A DNA stretch of 64,000 nt from the NCBI GenBank assembly GCA_013205085.1, contig JABMLH010000005.1, forward strand, positions 76,915 through 140,914, read 5' to 3'. The notes under the pieces are model-generated. The model was given only the letters and a program-made list of their open reading frames with translations, was not told the origin of the DNA and made no database searches. The number at the start of each line of letters is the position of its first letter. Position 1 is the first letter of the stretch. The stretch is from Microbacteriaceae bacterium VKM Ac-2854. Its GTDB lineage: Bacteria; Actinomycetota; Actinomycetes; Actinomycetales; Microbacteriaceae. Positions 46,926 to 56,576 of the stretch are shown one piece after another. Position numbers and translations under genes: made by a program.

Positions 46926-48149
46926 ATGAGTGACCAGCACCCATGGGGACGAGTCGACGACGACGGAACGGTCTACGTGCGTGTTGCCGACGGCGAGCGT
47001 GCCGTCGGTCAGTACCCGGACGCGACTCCGGAGGAAGCGCTCGCCTACTACGAACGCAAGTACACCGAGCTGGCCGGCCAGGTCACGTTGCTGGAGCAGC
47101 GCGCCAAGCGCGGTGCGCCCGCGAATGACGTCGCCCGGGCAGTCGCCGCGCTCAACATCGCGATCGCGGATGCGAACGCCGTCGGCGACCTGGTCGCATT
47201 GCAGGAGCGCATCGGCGCCCTCGGCGGATCCGTTGAGCAGCTGACCGAGCAGCAGTCGGCCGAGAGCAAGGCGGCTCTCGACGAGGCGCTCGCCTATCGC
47301 GAGGCCATCGTCGCCGAGGCGGAGGCCCTGGCCGCCGTCGACCCGGCGAAGACGCAGTGGAAGCAGGCGAGCGCGACGATCGACGAGCTCTTCGCCCGCT
47401 GGCAGAACCACCAACAGCAGGGTCCGCGCCTGCCCAAGAACGAAGCCAACGAGCTGTGGCGCCGCTTCCGCGGAGCCCGCACGACCATCGAGCAGCACCG
47501 CAAGGCGTTCTTCGCCGAGCTGGATTCCGCGCATCGCGAGTCGAAGTCCGCGAAGCAGGCCCTGATCGATCAGGCGGAGGCACTCGTGTCGAAGGGGGCG
47601 GATGCGATCCCCGCCTACCGCGACCTGCTCGACTCGTGGCGTTCCGCCGGTCGCGCCGGAAAGCGTTTCGATGACGCGCTCTGGGCGCGATTCAAGGCCG
47701 CGGGCGACGCGATCTACGGTGCCAAGGCCGAAGTCGTCGCACAGGAGAACGTCGAATACACCGCGAACCTCGAGCTCAAGGTCGCCCTGCTCGACGAAGC
47801 CGAGCCGCTGCTCGAGGAGACCGATCGCGAGAAGGCGAAGAAGGTGCTGCTGGGCATCCAGGAGCGCTGGGACCAGATCGGCAAGGTGCCGCGCGAGCAG
47901 GTCCGCCCGATCGAGGACCGCTTGCGCAAGGTTGAGGCCCACGTGCGCAAGCTGGACGAGGAGCACTGGAACCGCAGCAACCCGGAGCGCAAGGCGCGCT
48001 CCGAGGGTCTCGCGGCCCAGCTCGAGTCGGCGATCCAGAAGCTGCAGGACGAACTCGACGAGGCCAAGGCCCGAGGCGACAAGCGCGCGATCGCGAAGGC
48101 CCAGGAGGCCCTCGACGCCCGTAAGGTCTGGCTCGACGCGCTCGGTTGA
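46926..48149 (+). CDS. DUF349 coiled-coil protein
   Basis: A 407-residue, highly charged helical protein with repeated DUF349 units, each with a tryptophan-centred pattern (LFARWQNHQQQGPRLPKNEAN, LDSWRSAGRAGKRFDDALWARF, IQERWDQIGKVPREQVRPIE). Residues ~1-40 form a separate start (HPWGRVDDDGTVYVRVADGE). ATG 46926 was chosen because HPWGRVDDDGTVYV is the conserved actinobacterial beginning; a longer open frame upstream is unconserved. Function unknown. 177 bases separate it from the cyclophilin gene, and a -10-like TAGGCT is near 46804. Confidence 0.92.
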   Translation: MSDQHPWGRVDDDGTVYVRVADGERAVGQYPDATPEEALAYYERKYTELAGQVTLLEQRAKRGAPANDVARAVAALNIAIADANAVGDLVALQERIGALGGSVEQLTEQQSAESKAALDEALAYREAIVAEAEALAAVDPAKTQWKQASATIDELFARWQNHQQQGPRLPKNEANELWRRFRGARTTIEQHRKAFFAELDSAHRESKSAKQALIDQAEALVSKGADAIPAYRDLLDSWRSAGRAGKRFDDALWARFKAAGDAIYGAKAEVVAQENVEYTANLELKVALLDEAEPLLEETDREKAKKVLLGIQERWDQIGKVPREQVRPIEDRLRKVEAHVRKLDEEHWNRSNPERKARSEGLAAQLESAIQKLQDELDEAKARGDKRAIAKAQEALDARKVWLDALG

Positions 48150-48430
48150 GCCGTTGAGGCTTCTCTCCTCGCTTCGCTCGTCGCAGAGTCGGCAGTCGGC
48201 CTAGCGACGGGTGGGGTTGGAGAGAGCCTGTCGCGTTCGCGCTCGGCAAAGCGCTGGAACGTCCTTCCGGATAGCGCTTGAGCAGAGGTGGTCGCCTTCC
48301 CGAGATCGGGGGACGGGTCACTTGTCCAGAGTCGGTTCACACCCCTCCTCCACAACCCGCTCTCGAACGAGTTCTCCACAGATCGCCCTCGCGGACGCCG
48401 TGGCCGCTCGGCACCGGGCATCCTGGAGCG

Positions 48431-48982
48431 ATGACACGTCTCGCCTCCGTCCTCTCCGCCGCCGATCTGCCACTCGCCGAGCTCAGTGCGGCCCGGCTGG
48501 ACGGCGAGCTGTTCCCGCTGGACGAGTGCTACACGCTGAGTGATCTGCCGGTCGGCCGCGACGAGCGCGGACAGGTGCTCACGGCGATCCTCCCCGGTCA
48601 CGCCGTCGCGAACCACGACAGCGCCGCGTGGGTACACGGCGCGATCGACGAACCGCCCTCGGTGCACAGTTTCGCGGTCGACATCGCCGCGCGCACCTAC
48701 ACGCCGCCCTCGATCCGCTACCGGATGCACGAGGTAGTGCTGCCGACGCGGGACATCACCCGGATCGGTGGGTCGGCGCTGACGACTCCTCTGCGCACCT
48801 TGGGCGATCTCGCTCGCACGCGGACGTCCTGGAGCGGCGACGACGAAGCCGTGCTGCGCAAGCTCGCTGACATGGCGGAGGCGGATGAGGGGCGCATCCT
48901 CCGCTACCTCACCGCGTCGGCGCGGCTGCCGGGCAAACAACGCGCCCGGCAGCGCATCCGCGCCGCGTTCAGCCCGCGTTGA
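48431..48982 (+). CDS. AbiEi-antitoxin-like protein convergent with rel
   Basis: A 183-residue protein resembling the actinobacterial AbiEi-type antitoxin-like family: winged-helix-like N-terminus (LAELSAARLDGELFPLDECY), a middle segment (GHAVANHDSAAWVHGA) and VLPTRDITRIGGSALTTPLRTLGDLAR. Unlike the gene at 31361 it lacks the C-terminal nuclease-like part. ATG 48431 follows TGGAG by about five bases. No toxin gene is adjacent. The 3' end overlaps the convergent rel gene by 14 bases. A 281-bp gap upstream shows no clear feature. Confidence 0.78.
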   Translation: MTRLASVLSAADLPLAELSAARLDGELFPLDECYTLSDLPVGRDERGQVLTAILPGHAVANHDSAAWVHGAIDEPPSVHSFAVDIAARTYTPPSIRYRMHEVVLPTRDITRIGGSALTTPLRTLGDLARTRTSWSGDDEAVLRKLADMAEADEGRILRYLTASARLPGKQRARQRIRAAFSPR

Positions 48983-51221
48983 CCCGGTAGACGTCGTACA
49001 CGGCGTCGATCCGGCGCACCGCGTTCAAGACACGATCGAGGTGGGTGGTGTCGCCCATCTCGAACACGAAACGGCTCAGCGCCAACCGGTCGCTCGAGGT
49101 GGACACAGTCGCGGACAGGATGTTGACGTGATGCTCCGAGAGCACCCGCGTCACATCGCTGAGCAGGCCAGAGCGGTCCAGCGCCTCGACCTGGATCTGC
49201 ACCAGGAACAGGCTCTTCGACGACGGGGCCCACTCGACCTCGATCATCCGCTCCGGCTCGGTGAGCAGCGACTGCACGTTGTGGCAGTTCGCCTGGTGCA
49301 CCGAGACGCCGGCCCCGCGCGTCACGAAGCCCACGATCGCGTCACCCGGAACCGGGGTGCAGCACTTCGCGAGCTTGACCAGGATGTCGGGCGCGCCCTT
49401 CACGAGCACCCCGGAATCGCTGTTGCGGTTGCGCGGACGCGGCGACCGCGGCAGCGTGACCTCGTTCTCGTCGGCCTCCGTGTCGCCCTGGATCGAGGCG
49501 ACGACCTTCTCCAGCACGGACTGCGTCGAGACGTGCCCCTCGCCGACGGCCGCATACAGCGCCTCGACGTTGTCGTAGCGCAGCTGCGCGGCGACCTCGG
49601 CGAAGGTGTCCTGGTTCATCAGCTTCTGCAGCGGGAGGTTCTGCTTGCGCATCGCCCGCGCGATCGCGTCCTTGCCTTGCTCGATCGCCTCGTCGCGGCG
49701 TTCCTTGGTGAACCACTGCCGGATCTTGTTGCGCGCCCGCGGGCTCTTGACGAAGTTCAGCCAGTCCTGCGACGGCCCGGAATCGGGGTTCTTCGAGGTG
49801 AACACCTCGACGACGTCGCCGGTCACCAAGGTCGACTCCAGCGGCACGAGGCGACCGTTGACCTTCGCCCCCATGGTGCGGTGACCGACCTCGGTGTGCA
49901 CGGCGTAGGCGAAGTCGACCGGGGTCGCGCCGTTCGGCAGGCCGATCACGCGCCCCTTCGGCGTGAACACGTAGACCTCTTTCGCGCCGATCTCGTAGCG
50001 CAGCGAGTCGAGGAACTCGTTCGGGTCCGTGGTCTCGGACTGCCAGTCGGAGATGTGCGCCAGCCAGGCGAGGTCGGCGTCGTTCGTCGAGCTGGTGGGC
50101 ACCTTGCCGGTGGCCATCTGCTCCTTGTACTTCCAGTGCGCCGCGATACCGAACTCGGCGTGCTGGTGCATCTCGTTCGTGCGGATCTGGATCTCGACGG
50201 CGCGACCCTTCGGCCCGACGACCGTTGTGTGCAGCGACTGGTAGAGGTTGAACTTGGGGGTCGCGATGTAGTCCTTGAAGCGGCCGGGGATCGGCGTCCA
50301 CCGCGCGTGGATCGCGCCGAGCACGGCGTAGCAGTCGCGCACAGAGTTCACCAGCACGCGGATGCCGACCAGGTCGTAGATGTCGTCGAACTCGCGACCG
50401 CGAACGACCATCTTCTGATAGATCGAGTAGTACTGCTTGGGTCGGCCCACCACCCGACCGCGGATCTTGGAGACCCGCAAGTCCTCCGAGATCAGGTCGA
50501 TGATGTTCTGCACGAACTCCTCGCGCTGCGGAGTGCGTCGCTTGACCAGGCTCTCGATCTCGGAGTAGATCTTCGGATACAGCACCGCGAAGGAGAGATC
50601 CTCCAGCTCCCACTTGATCGCCTGGATTCCGAGGCGATGCGCGAGCGGGGCGTAGATCTCGAGGGTCTCGGTCGCCTTGCGGGCGGCGGACTCCGCGGGC
50701 ACGAAGCCCCACGTGCGGGCGTTGTGCAGCCGGTCGGCGAGCTTGATGATCAGGACGCGGATATCCTTCGACATCGCCACGATCATCTTGCGCACCGTCT
50801 CGGCCTGCGCGCTGTCGCCGTACTTCACCTTGTCGAGCTTGGTGACGCCGTCGACGAGCATCGCGACCTCGTCGCCGAAGTCGGCGCGCAGCTCATCCAG
50901 TGTGTAGGCCGTGTCCTCCACCGTGTCGTGCAGCAGAGCGGCGGCGACGGTCTTCGAACCGATGCCGAGATCGGCGAGGATCTGCGCCACGGCCAGCGGA
51001 TGCGTGATGTACGGCTCCCCGCTGCGACGCTTCTGCCCGCGGTGCGCCAACTCGGCCGCGGCGTACGCGCGCTCGATCAGGGCGATGTCGCTCTTGGGAT
51101 GATGCATCCGCACCGTGCGCACGAGCGTGTCGACGGCACCGGATGGCTGAGCACGCGAGAAGATCCGTGGCACCAGACGGCGCAGCGCAGCGGTCGATGA
51201 TGTCGTCGTCGTATCCGTCAC
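48969..51221 (-). CDS. rel: Bifunctional (p)ppGpp synthetase/hydrolase Rel
   Basis: Stringent-response enzyme. The 750-residue protein has, in order: HD hydrolase domain (AAALLHDTVEDTAYTLDEL near residue 95), synthetase domain (GRPKQYYSIYQKMVVRGREF then DDIYDLVGIRV), TGS domain (VYVFTPKGRVIGLPNGATPV) and a C-terminal ACT domain (SGLLSDVTRVLSEHHVNI). Both hydrolase and synthetase motifs appear intact, so it is the bifunctional type usual in actinobacteria. ATG is at 51219-51221. The stop lies inside the 3' end of the convergent AbiEi-like gene, leaving no room for a terminator between them. Confidence 0.97.
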   Translation of the reverse strand: MTDTTTTSSTAALRRLVPRIFSRAQPSGAVDTLVRTVRMHHPKSDIALIERAYAAAELAHRGQKRRSGEPYITHPLAVAQILADLGIGSKTVAAALLHDTVEDTAYTLDELRADFGDEVAMLVDGVTKLDKVKYGDSAQAETVRKMIVAMSKDIRVLIIKLADRLHNARTWGFVPAESAARKATETLEIYAPLAHRLGIQAIKWELEDLSFAVLYPKIYSEIESLVKRRTPQREEFVQNIIDLISEDLRVSKIRGRVVGRPKQYYSIYQKMVVRGREFDDIYDLVGIRVLVNSVRDCYAVLGAIHARWTPIPGRFKDYIATPKFNLYQSLHTTVVGPKGRAVEIQIRTNEMHQHAEFGIAAHWKYKEQMATGKVPTSSTNDADLAWLAHISDWQSETTDPNEFLDSLRYEIGAKEVYVFTPKGRVIGLPNGATPVDFAYAVHTEVGHRTMGAKVNGRLVPLESTLVTGDVVEVFTSKNPDSGPSQDWLNFVKSPRARNKIRQWFTKERRDEAIEQGKDAIARAMRKQNLPLQKLMNQDTFAEVAAQLRYDNVEALYAAVGEGHVSTQSVLEKVVASIQGDTEADENEVTLPRSPRPRNRNSDSGVLVKGAPDILVKLAKCCTPVPGDAIVGFVTRGAGVSVHQANCHNVQSLLTEPERMIEVEWAPSSKSLFLVQIQVEALDRSGLLSDVTRVLSEHHVNILSATVSTSSDRLALSRFVFEMGDTTHLDRVLNAVRRIDAVYDVYRVNAG

Positions 51222-51311
51222 GCTGTGACCTCCATCGCACCATTATCGCGCGCCCCGACGCGCCGGAATGACCGTCCGCCTGCAGCGCACACGCACGGCG
51301 GGGTGGAGAGG

Positions 51312-51653
51312 CTAGTCGACGCGGCCCGGCTCCCCCGCTGCGTTCAGCACCGCACCGCCGGCGGCGACCCAGGCGGTCATCCCGCCGTCGACGTTCGCCG
51401 ACTCGTAGCCGGCGCCCTCCAGGGCCTCCGTCACCATCGCGGAGCGGCTGCCGGAGTGGCAGACCACGAGGATCGGTGCGTCGGCCGGGATCTCGGCCTG
51501 GCGCGCACCGAGCTCGCCCATTGGGATGTGGTGCGCCTGCGGCGCGTGACCGAGTTGCCACTCCCAGGGTTCGCGCACGTCGAGCAGCCAGGCCTCGTCG
51601 CGCTCGACGATGGCGCGCGCGTCGGCGGCCGAGACCTGGGAGTACACGCTCAC
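51312..51653 (-). CDS. Rhodanese-like domain protein
   Basis: A 113-residue single-domain rhodanese with the active-site loop VCHSGSRSAMV (catalytic cysteine near residue 66), LLDVREPWEWQLGHAPQAHHIP and GYESANVDGGMTAW. It may act as a small sulfur carrier or sulfurtransferase in the cytoplasm; the substrate is unknown. GTG 51651-51653 overlaps the secF stop by four bases, so it is translated with the secDF genes. Confidence 0.93.
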   Translation of the reverse strand: MSVYSQVSAADARAIVERDEAWLLDVREPWEWQLGHAPQAHHIPMGELGARQAEIPADAPILVVCHSGSRSAMVTEALEGAGYESANVDGGMTAWVAAGGAVLNAAGEPGRVD

Positions 51654-52651
51654 GCCTCGACCGGCTCCGCGACGGCGCGGGCGCGGGCCGACTCGACGCG
51701 CTTGTCGTGCCGCGTGATCTCCGCCTCCCGGCTGCGCAACTGGGCGTACAGCGGGCCGGCCACGAAGATCGTGGAGTACGTGCCGACGATGATGCCGATC
51801 AGCAGGGCGAGGGAGATGTCCTTCAGGGTGCCGGCTCCGAGCACGAACGCGCCGATGAAGAGGATCGCGGCGACCGGGAGGGCCGCGACGATCGAGGTGT
51901 TGATCGAACGCACCAGCGTCTGGTTCTCGGCGAGGTTGACCGTCTCGGCGAACGTCCGCGTTGTGCTGCCCATCGCGTCGACCGTGTTCTCACGGATCTT
52001 GTCGAAGACCACAACGGTGTCGTAGAGCGAGTAGCCGAGGATCGTCAGAAGGCCGATCACCGCCGCCGGCGAGATCTCGGTGCCGGTGATGCCGTAGACG
52101 CCGGCCACGATCACGAGGTCGTGGATCAGCGCGACGATGGCGGCGAGCGACATCTTCCACGTGCGGAAGTACGCCCACATGCCCAAGGCCGCCAGGATCA
52201 CGAACACGATCAGGCCGCGCAGCGCCTGCTGCGTGACGTCGCTGCCCCAGGAGGCGCCGATGAACGAGGAGGTGACCTGGTCGGCCGGCACCTCGTAGGC
52301 CTCCGCGAGTGCGTTGCGCACCGCCGTGGACTCATCCGTCGTCAGCTGCGCCGTCTGCACGCGCACCGCGTCGTCTCCGACGAGGGAGACCCGGGGCGCG
52401 GCCTCGGGGGCGACGCCGGTGACCGCGTCATCCGCGAGGCCCTGGTCGGTACTTGACGGGGCGGAGACCGTGAACTCCGATCCGCCGGTGAACTCGATGC
52501 TGAAGTTGAATCCGCCGCGCACCGTGGTGCCGAGCACCGCGATCACGATGACCAGCAGCGAGATCGCGTACCAGAGCGTGCGTCGACCCACGAAGTTCAC
52601 CGAGCGCTTGCCCGTGTAGAGGTCGTTTCCGAATTGCGAGAAGCTGGCCAT
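51650..52651 (-). CDS. secF: Protein translocase subunit SecF
   Basis: Membrane partner of SecD that uses the proton gradient to help pull proteins through SecYEG. The 333-residue product has six predicted membrane segments, the SecF start FVGRRTLWYAISLLVIVIAV and FNFSIEFTGGSEF, and the conserved ILGYSLYDTVVVFDKIRENT near residue 210. I chose ATG 52649-52651, overlapping the secD stop by one base; a GTG one codon earlier is possible. Confidence 0.96.
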   Translation of the reverse strand: MASFSQFGNDLYTGKRSVNFVGRRTLWYAISLLVIVIAVLGTTVRGGFNFSIEFTGGSEFTVSAPSSTDQGLADDAVTGVAPEAAPRVSLVGDDAVRVQTAQLTTDESTAVRNALAEAYEVPADQVTSSFIGASWGSDVTQQALRGLIVFVILAALGMWAYFRTWKMSLAAIVALIHDLVIVAGVYGITGTEISPAAVIGLLTILGYSLYDTVVVFDKIRENTVDAMGSTTRTFAETVNLAENQTLVRSINTSIVAALPVAAILFIGAFVLGAGTLKDISLALLIGIIVGTYSTIFVAGPLYAQLRSREAEITRHDKRVESARARAVAEPVEA

Positions 52652-54405
52652 CACGCGTCCTTCCCGTTCGAATCGGTGGTGGTGCTACCGGCCTTGGTCG
52701 AGCTGGCAGCGGATGCGGCCGCCTCGGCCGCCTTGCGTTCGGCGATGGTCTGGCGCTTCGCCGCCTCCTTGCCCGCGGTCGCCCGCTTGCTGGCGGGGAT
52801 CGCATCCTGCGGGCGGAACTGGGCTCGGCCGCGGTATACGGCACCGAGAGCACGCGGATCGAGCCCGCTCGCCTTGTGTCCCTCGCTGAAGAAGCGGGTC
52901 GTGCCGAGCAGTTGCAGCAGCGGATGCGTGAACAGCGCCACCACGATGAGGTCGATGATCGTTGTGATCAGCAGCGTGAACGCGAAGCCGCGCACGTTTC
53001 CCACCGCGAGGATGAACAGAACGACGGCCGCGAGCAGGTTGACGGTGTCGGACGCGAAGATGGTGCGGATCGCGCGGCGCCAGCCCGCCTCGATGGCGGA
53101 CTCCAGACCACGACCGTCACGCAGCTCGTCTCGGATGCGTTCGAAGTAGACGATGAAGGAGTCGGCCGTGATACCGATCGCCACGATCAGACCCGCGACG
53201 CCGGCGAGCGAGAGTCGCAGTCCCTCCCGCCACGACATGATCGTGATCACGAGGTACGTGAGCACGGCCGCGACCACCAACGAGGCGATGGTCACGGTGC
53301 CCAGCACCCGGTATTGCACGAGCGAGTAGATCACGACCAGGATCAGGCCGATCAGGCCGGCGAGCAGGCCGCTGGCGAGCTGGGTCGAGCCGAGCGTCGC
53401 CGAGATGGTGTCGGAGCTCTGCACCTGGAAGCCGATCGGCAGGGCGCCGTACTTGAGCTGGTCGGCCAGCGTCTTGGAGGACGCCTGGTCGAACGAGCCC
53501 GTGATCTGCGGCTTGCCGTCGGTGATCGCGGCATTGGTGGCCGGAGCCGAGATGACCCGCCCGTCGAGCACGATCGCGAACTGGTTCTGCGAGCCGGTGA
53601 GACCGAACAGGCGAGTCGTGACGTCGGCGAAGGTCTCGGTGCCCTTGTCGTCGAAGACGATGTTGACCGCCCACTCGCCGGTGCTCGCGCCCGTCGACGT
53701 GGTGACCAGACCGTTGCTGGCGTCGGAGATGTCCTCACCGGTCACCTCGACCGGTCCGAGGATGTACTTCACGGTGCCGCTGTCGTCGCACGTGATCAGC
53801 GGCTGGTCCGCCGGGGCGAGGTTCGGATCCGAACTCGCCAGGTACGCGCAGTCGAACGAGGTGTACTGCGCCTCGAGCGCCGGCGTGATGTAGTTCAGGT
53901 CGCTCGCGTTCGTCGGCGCGACGGACGGCGTGGTCGCCAGCGACGGATCCACCGGAGTGGGCGTCGGCGAGGCGGTCGAGCCGTCTTCGCCGCCCACGGC
54001 GGTGTTGGTCGCCGCGCTGGCGACGAGCACCGCGCGGAACTCGAGCTTCGCCGAGGCCTCGATGCGCGAGAGCGTCTCGTCGTCCGGGGTGCCGGGGATC
54101 GAGACGACGATGTTGCTCGAGCCCTGCGTGTTGATCTCCGCCTCGGAGACGCCCGAGGCGTCGATCCGCTGGCGGATGATCGACACGGCCTGCTGCAGCT
54201 GCTCGGACGAGACCGTCTGGCCGTCCTGCAGCTGCGGCTCCAGGATGATCTGCGTACCGCCCTCGAGGTCGAGCGCCAGCTTCGGCGCCCACGATCCTCC
54301 GCCCCAGATCACCGCCGCGGTGTTCAGCCCGACGAGCGCCAGGACGATGATGCCGAGCCAGCCGAGGGAACGGCGGGCTTTCTTGACAGGGGTCGATGCG
54401 GCCAC
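52651..54405 (-). CDS. secD: Protein translocase subunit SecD
   Basis: The 584-residue product has an N-terminal membrane segment, a large extracytoplasmic region with the SecD motif LALDLEGGTQIILEPQ, an Ala/Thr/Ser/Pro-rich insert (about residues 140-170), and five C-terminal membrane segments including GLRLSLAGVAGLIVAIGITA and DSFIVYFERIRDELRDG, the conserved proton-path region. An Ala/Lys/Ser-rich C-terminal tail of about 40 residues follows. It lies 63 bases downstream of yajC and overlaps secF by one base. Confidence 0.97.
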   Translation of the reverse strand: MAASTPVKKARRSLGWLGIIVLALVGLNTAAVIWGGGSWAPKLALDLEGGTQIILEPQLQDGQTVSSEQLQQAVSIIRQRIDASGVSEAEINTQGSSNIVVSIPGTPDDETLSRIEASAKLEFRAVLVASAATNTAVGGEDGSTASPTPTPVDPSLATTPSVAPTNASDLNYITPALEAQYTSFDCAYLASSDPNLAPADQPLITCDDSGTVKYILGPVEVTGEDISDASNGLVTTSTGASTGEWAVNIVFDDKGTETFADVTTRLFGLTGSQNQFAIVLDGRVISAPATNAAITDGKPQITGSFDQASSKTLADQLKYGALPIGFQVQSSDTISATLGSTQLASGLLAGLIGLILVVIYSLVQYRVLGTVTIASLVVAAVLTYLVITIMSWREGLRLSLAGVAGLIVAIGITADSFIVYFERIRDELRDGRGLESAIEAGWRRAIRTIFASDTVNLLAAVVLFILAVGNVRGFAFTLLITTIIDLIVVALFTHPLLQLLGTTRFFSEGHKASGLDPRALGAVYRGRAQFRPQDAIPASKRATAGKEAAKRQTIAERKAAEAAASAASSTKAGSTTTDSNGKDA

Positions 54406-54468
54406 CGAGGGCTCAGCTTTCTCTCAGAAGTCGGGCGCGACGTCGCGCCGACGAGTGGTGCGGTCGGG

Positions 54469-54894
54469 CTAGTCGTTCGACTTCTGGTCGCGCTTGCTGA
54501 CGTCGGTCTCCTCGACGGTCGCCGGCTCGACGACGTGCGTCTGGTGCGCCTCGTCGCGGACACCGAACTCGGGGTCGGCGGCGTCGATCGCGGCCTCTTC
54601 CGCGTCGGGCTCCTCCTCGGCGATGACACCCTCGTCGGGGTCGATCAGCCGGGCGATGGCCTGGCGGTGGATGGTCAGCTGCGTGCCGGGGGTCGACTCG
54701 ATGACGAGCTTGTTGTTCTCCTCGTCGATCGAGAGAACCGTGCCGAAGATGCCGGAGCTGGTCATCAGATCCACGCCCGGAACGAGCTTGGTCTTCATCT
54801 CCTCGGCGTCCTTGGCGCGCTTACGGCTGTTCCGGATCATGAAGATGACCATCACGGCGAGCAGCGCGACGAGGAGGAGGATTGTGGGATCCAT
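54469..54894 (-). CDS. yajC: Preprotein translocase subunit YajC
   Basis: Small Sec-associated membrane protein. The 141-residue product starts MDPTILLLVALLAVMVIFMI with its single membrane segment, followed by the YajC domain (KLVPGVDLMTSSGIFGTVLSI). The last ~55 residues are strongly acidic (DPDEGVIAEEEPDAEEAA), an extension typical of actinobacteria. ATG 54892-54894 was chosen because the membrane segment starts there. The order ruvCAB-yajC-secDF is standard. Confidence 0.95.
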   Translation of the reverse strand: MDPTILLLVALLAVMVIFMIRNSRKRAKDAEEMKTKLVPGVDLMTSSGIFGTVLSIDEENNKLVIESTPGTQLTIHRQAIARLIDPDEGVIAEEEPDAEEAAIDAADPEFGVRDEAHQTHVVEPATVEETDVSKRDQKSND

Positions 54895-54954
54895 GCGGGT
54901 GGAGAGCCTTCCGGGTGGAGAAAAGAGCGGGTCGGCCCGGCGGGCCGTCAAGAA

Positions 54955-55977
54955 TTATAGGTCATCACCGAACAGCTGGTCCTGGGAGCCCGGTACACCG
55001 AAGTGCCGGTACGCCGCGGGCGTCGCGATCCGCCCGCGCGGCGTACGGGTCAGCAGGCCGATCCGGACCAGGAACGGCTCGACGACGGCCTCGATGGTGT
55101 CGCTCTCCTCGCCGACCGACACGGCGAGCGTGTTCAGGCCGACCGGGCCTCCGTTGAAGCGTTCGAGCACGATCCGCATCACCTCGCGGTCGAGGCGGTC
55201 CAGCCCCAGCTCGTCGACGTCGTAGAGGTCGAGGGCGCCCTTCACCGCGGTGATGTCGGCGCGGCCGCCGTGCACCAGCGCGAAGTCGCGCACGCGCCGC
55301 AGCAGCCGATTGGCGATGCGCGGAGTCCCGCGGCAGCGACCGGCGATCTCGGCGATCGCCTCCTTGTCGATGTCGAGCTCGAGCAGCTGCGCGGCGCGGC
55401 TGAGTACCTGACGCAGTTCGTTCTCGTCGTAGAACTCCAGGTGCGCGGTGAAGCCGAAGCGGTCGCGCAACGGATTCGGCAGCAGGCCGGCGCGGGTCGT
55501 GGCGCCGACCAGCGTGAAGGGTGCCAGATCGAGCGGGACCGACGTGGCGCCGGCGCCCTTGCCGACCATGATGTCGATGCGGAAATCCTCCATCGCGAGG
55601 TAGAGCATCTCCTCCGCCGGGCGTGCCATCCGGTGGATCTCGTCGATGAAGAGCACCTCGCCGGGCAGCAGCGAGGAGAGCACGGCCGCGAGGTCGCCGG
55701 CGTGCTGGATCGCGGGGCCGCTGGAGAGTCGCAAGGGGCTGTTGCTCTCGTGCGCGACGATCATCGCGAGGGTCGTCTTGCCGAGCCCGGGCGGGCCGGC
55801 CAACAGGATGTGGTCGGGCGTGCGGTCCTGCATCGCCGCGGCCTTCAGCAGCAGTTCGAGCTGGCCGCGCACCTTGGTCTGGCCAACGAACTCGTCCAGG
55901 CTCTTCGGCCGCAGGGCGCCCTCGAAGGCGATCTCGGCCTCGGAGGTGATCTCCGGATTCACGAGGGAGTCGCTCAT
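54955..55977 (-). CDS. ruvB: Holliday junction branch migration helicase RuvB
   Basis: AAA+ motor that drives branch migration with RuvA. The 340-residue protein has Walker [21 protein letters not shown], Walker [12 protein letters not shown], the [17 protein letters not shown] sensor region and a C-terminal winged helix ([20 protein letters not shown]). ATG 55975-55977 shares one base with the ruvA stop. Length is normal. Confidence 0.98.
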   Translation of the reverse strand: MSDSLVNPEITSEAEIAFEGALRPKSLDEFVGQTKVRGQLELLLKAAAMQDRTPDHILLAGPPGLGKTTLAMIVAHESNSPLRLSSGPAIQHAGDLAAVLSSLLPGEVLFIDEIHRMARPAEEMLYLAMEDFRIDIMVGKGAGATSVPLDLAPFTLVGATTRAGLLPNPLRDRFGFTAHLEFYDENELRQVLSRAAQLLELDIDKEAIAEIAGRCRGTPRIANRLLRRVRDFALVHGGRADITAVKGALDLYDVDELGLDRLDREVMRIVLERFNGGPVGLNTLAVSVGEESDTIEAVVEPFLVRIGLLTRTPRGRIATPAAYRHFGVPGSQDQLFGDDL

Positions 55978-56576
55978 CAGCGCCTCGGACCGAGCCGTGC
56001 CAGCGACAGACGCAGCAGCGCCTGGACGTTGCTGGCGTCGGCCGCAGAGGCGTCCGTGAGCACCTCGTCCACCGCATCCGCGGCAGTGCGCTCGGGCCAG
56101 CCGAGGCCGACCAGTGCCGACATCACGTTCTGCGCGGCGGTGGCGGTCGCTCCGGTCGCGCGGGCGGCGCGGGGCTGAACCGAGAACTTGCCGGCCAGCG
56201 ACAGGATGATCAGCTTGGCGGTCTTGGGTCCGATTCCGGAGACCTTGCGGAACACCGCGTCGTCCTCGTTCGCGACCGCGGCCGCGATCGCATCCGGCTC
56301 GACCGCGCCGAGCACGCCGAGTGCGGACTTGGGGCCGACGCCGGTGACGGCGATCAGCAACTCGAAGATCTCCAGTCGCTCCGTGTCGGCGAAGCCGTAC
56401 AGCGTCAGCGAATCCTCCCGGACGATGAGGGTGGTGGAGACGATGGCCTCGGAACCGATCCGCAGTTCGAGCGCGTGCTGCGGGGTGACGTTGACGGCAT
56501 AGCCGACGCCGCCCACTTCGAGCACAACGAGGCCGCCGCGCACGCTGAGAACGATGCCGCGCAGGGAGGAGATCAC
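55977..56576 (-). CDS. ruvA: Holliday junction DNA-binding protein RuvA
   Basis: Tetrameric junction-binding partner of RuvB. The 199-residue protein starts [20 protein letters not shown] (OB fold), has two helix-hairpin-helix motifs ([15 protein letters not shown] and [14 protein letters not shown]), and a C-terminal RuvB-binding three-helix domain ([20 protein letters not shown]). GTG 56574-56576 overlaps the ruvC stop by four bases. Confidence 0.98.
   Translation of the reverse strand: MISSLRGIVLSVRGGLVVLEVGGVGYAVNVTPQHALELRIGSEAIVSTTLIVREDSLTLYGFADTERLEIFELLIAVTGVGPKSALGVLGAVEPDAIAAAVANEDDAVFRKVSGIGPKTAKLIILSLAGKFSVQPRAARATGATATAAQNVMSALVGLGWPERTAADAVDEVLTDASAADASNVQALLRLSLARLGPRR

Noticed and set aside
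48150-48430. Hidden RNA gene or attenuator in the gap before the AbiEi-like gene
   Set aside because: I found no stable hairpin, tRNA-like fold or promoter pair; only a short block similar to the repeats near 12950.
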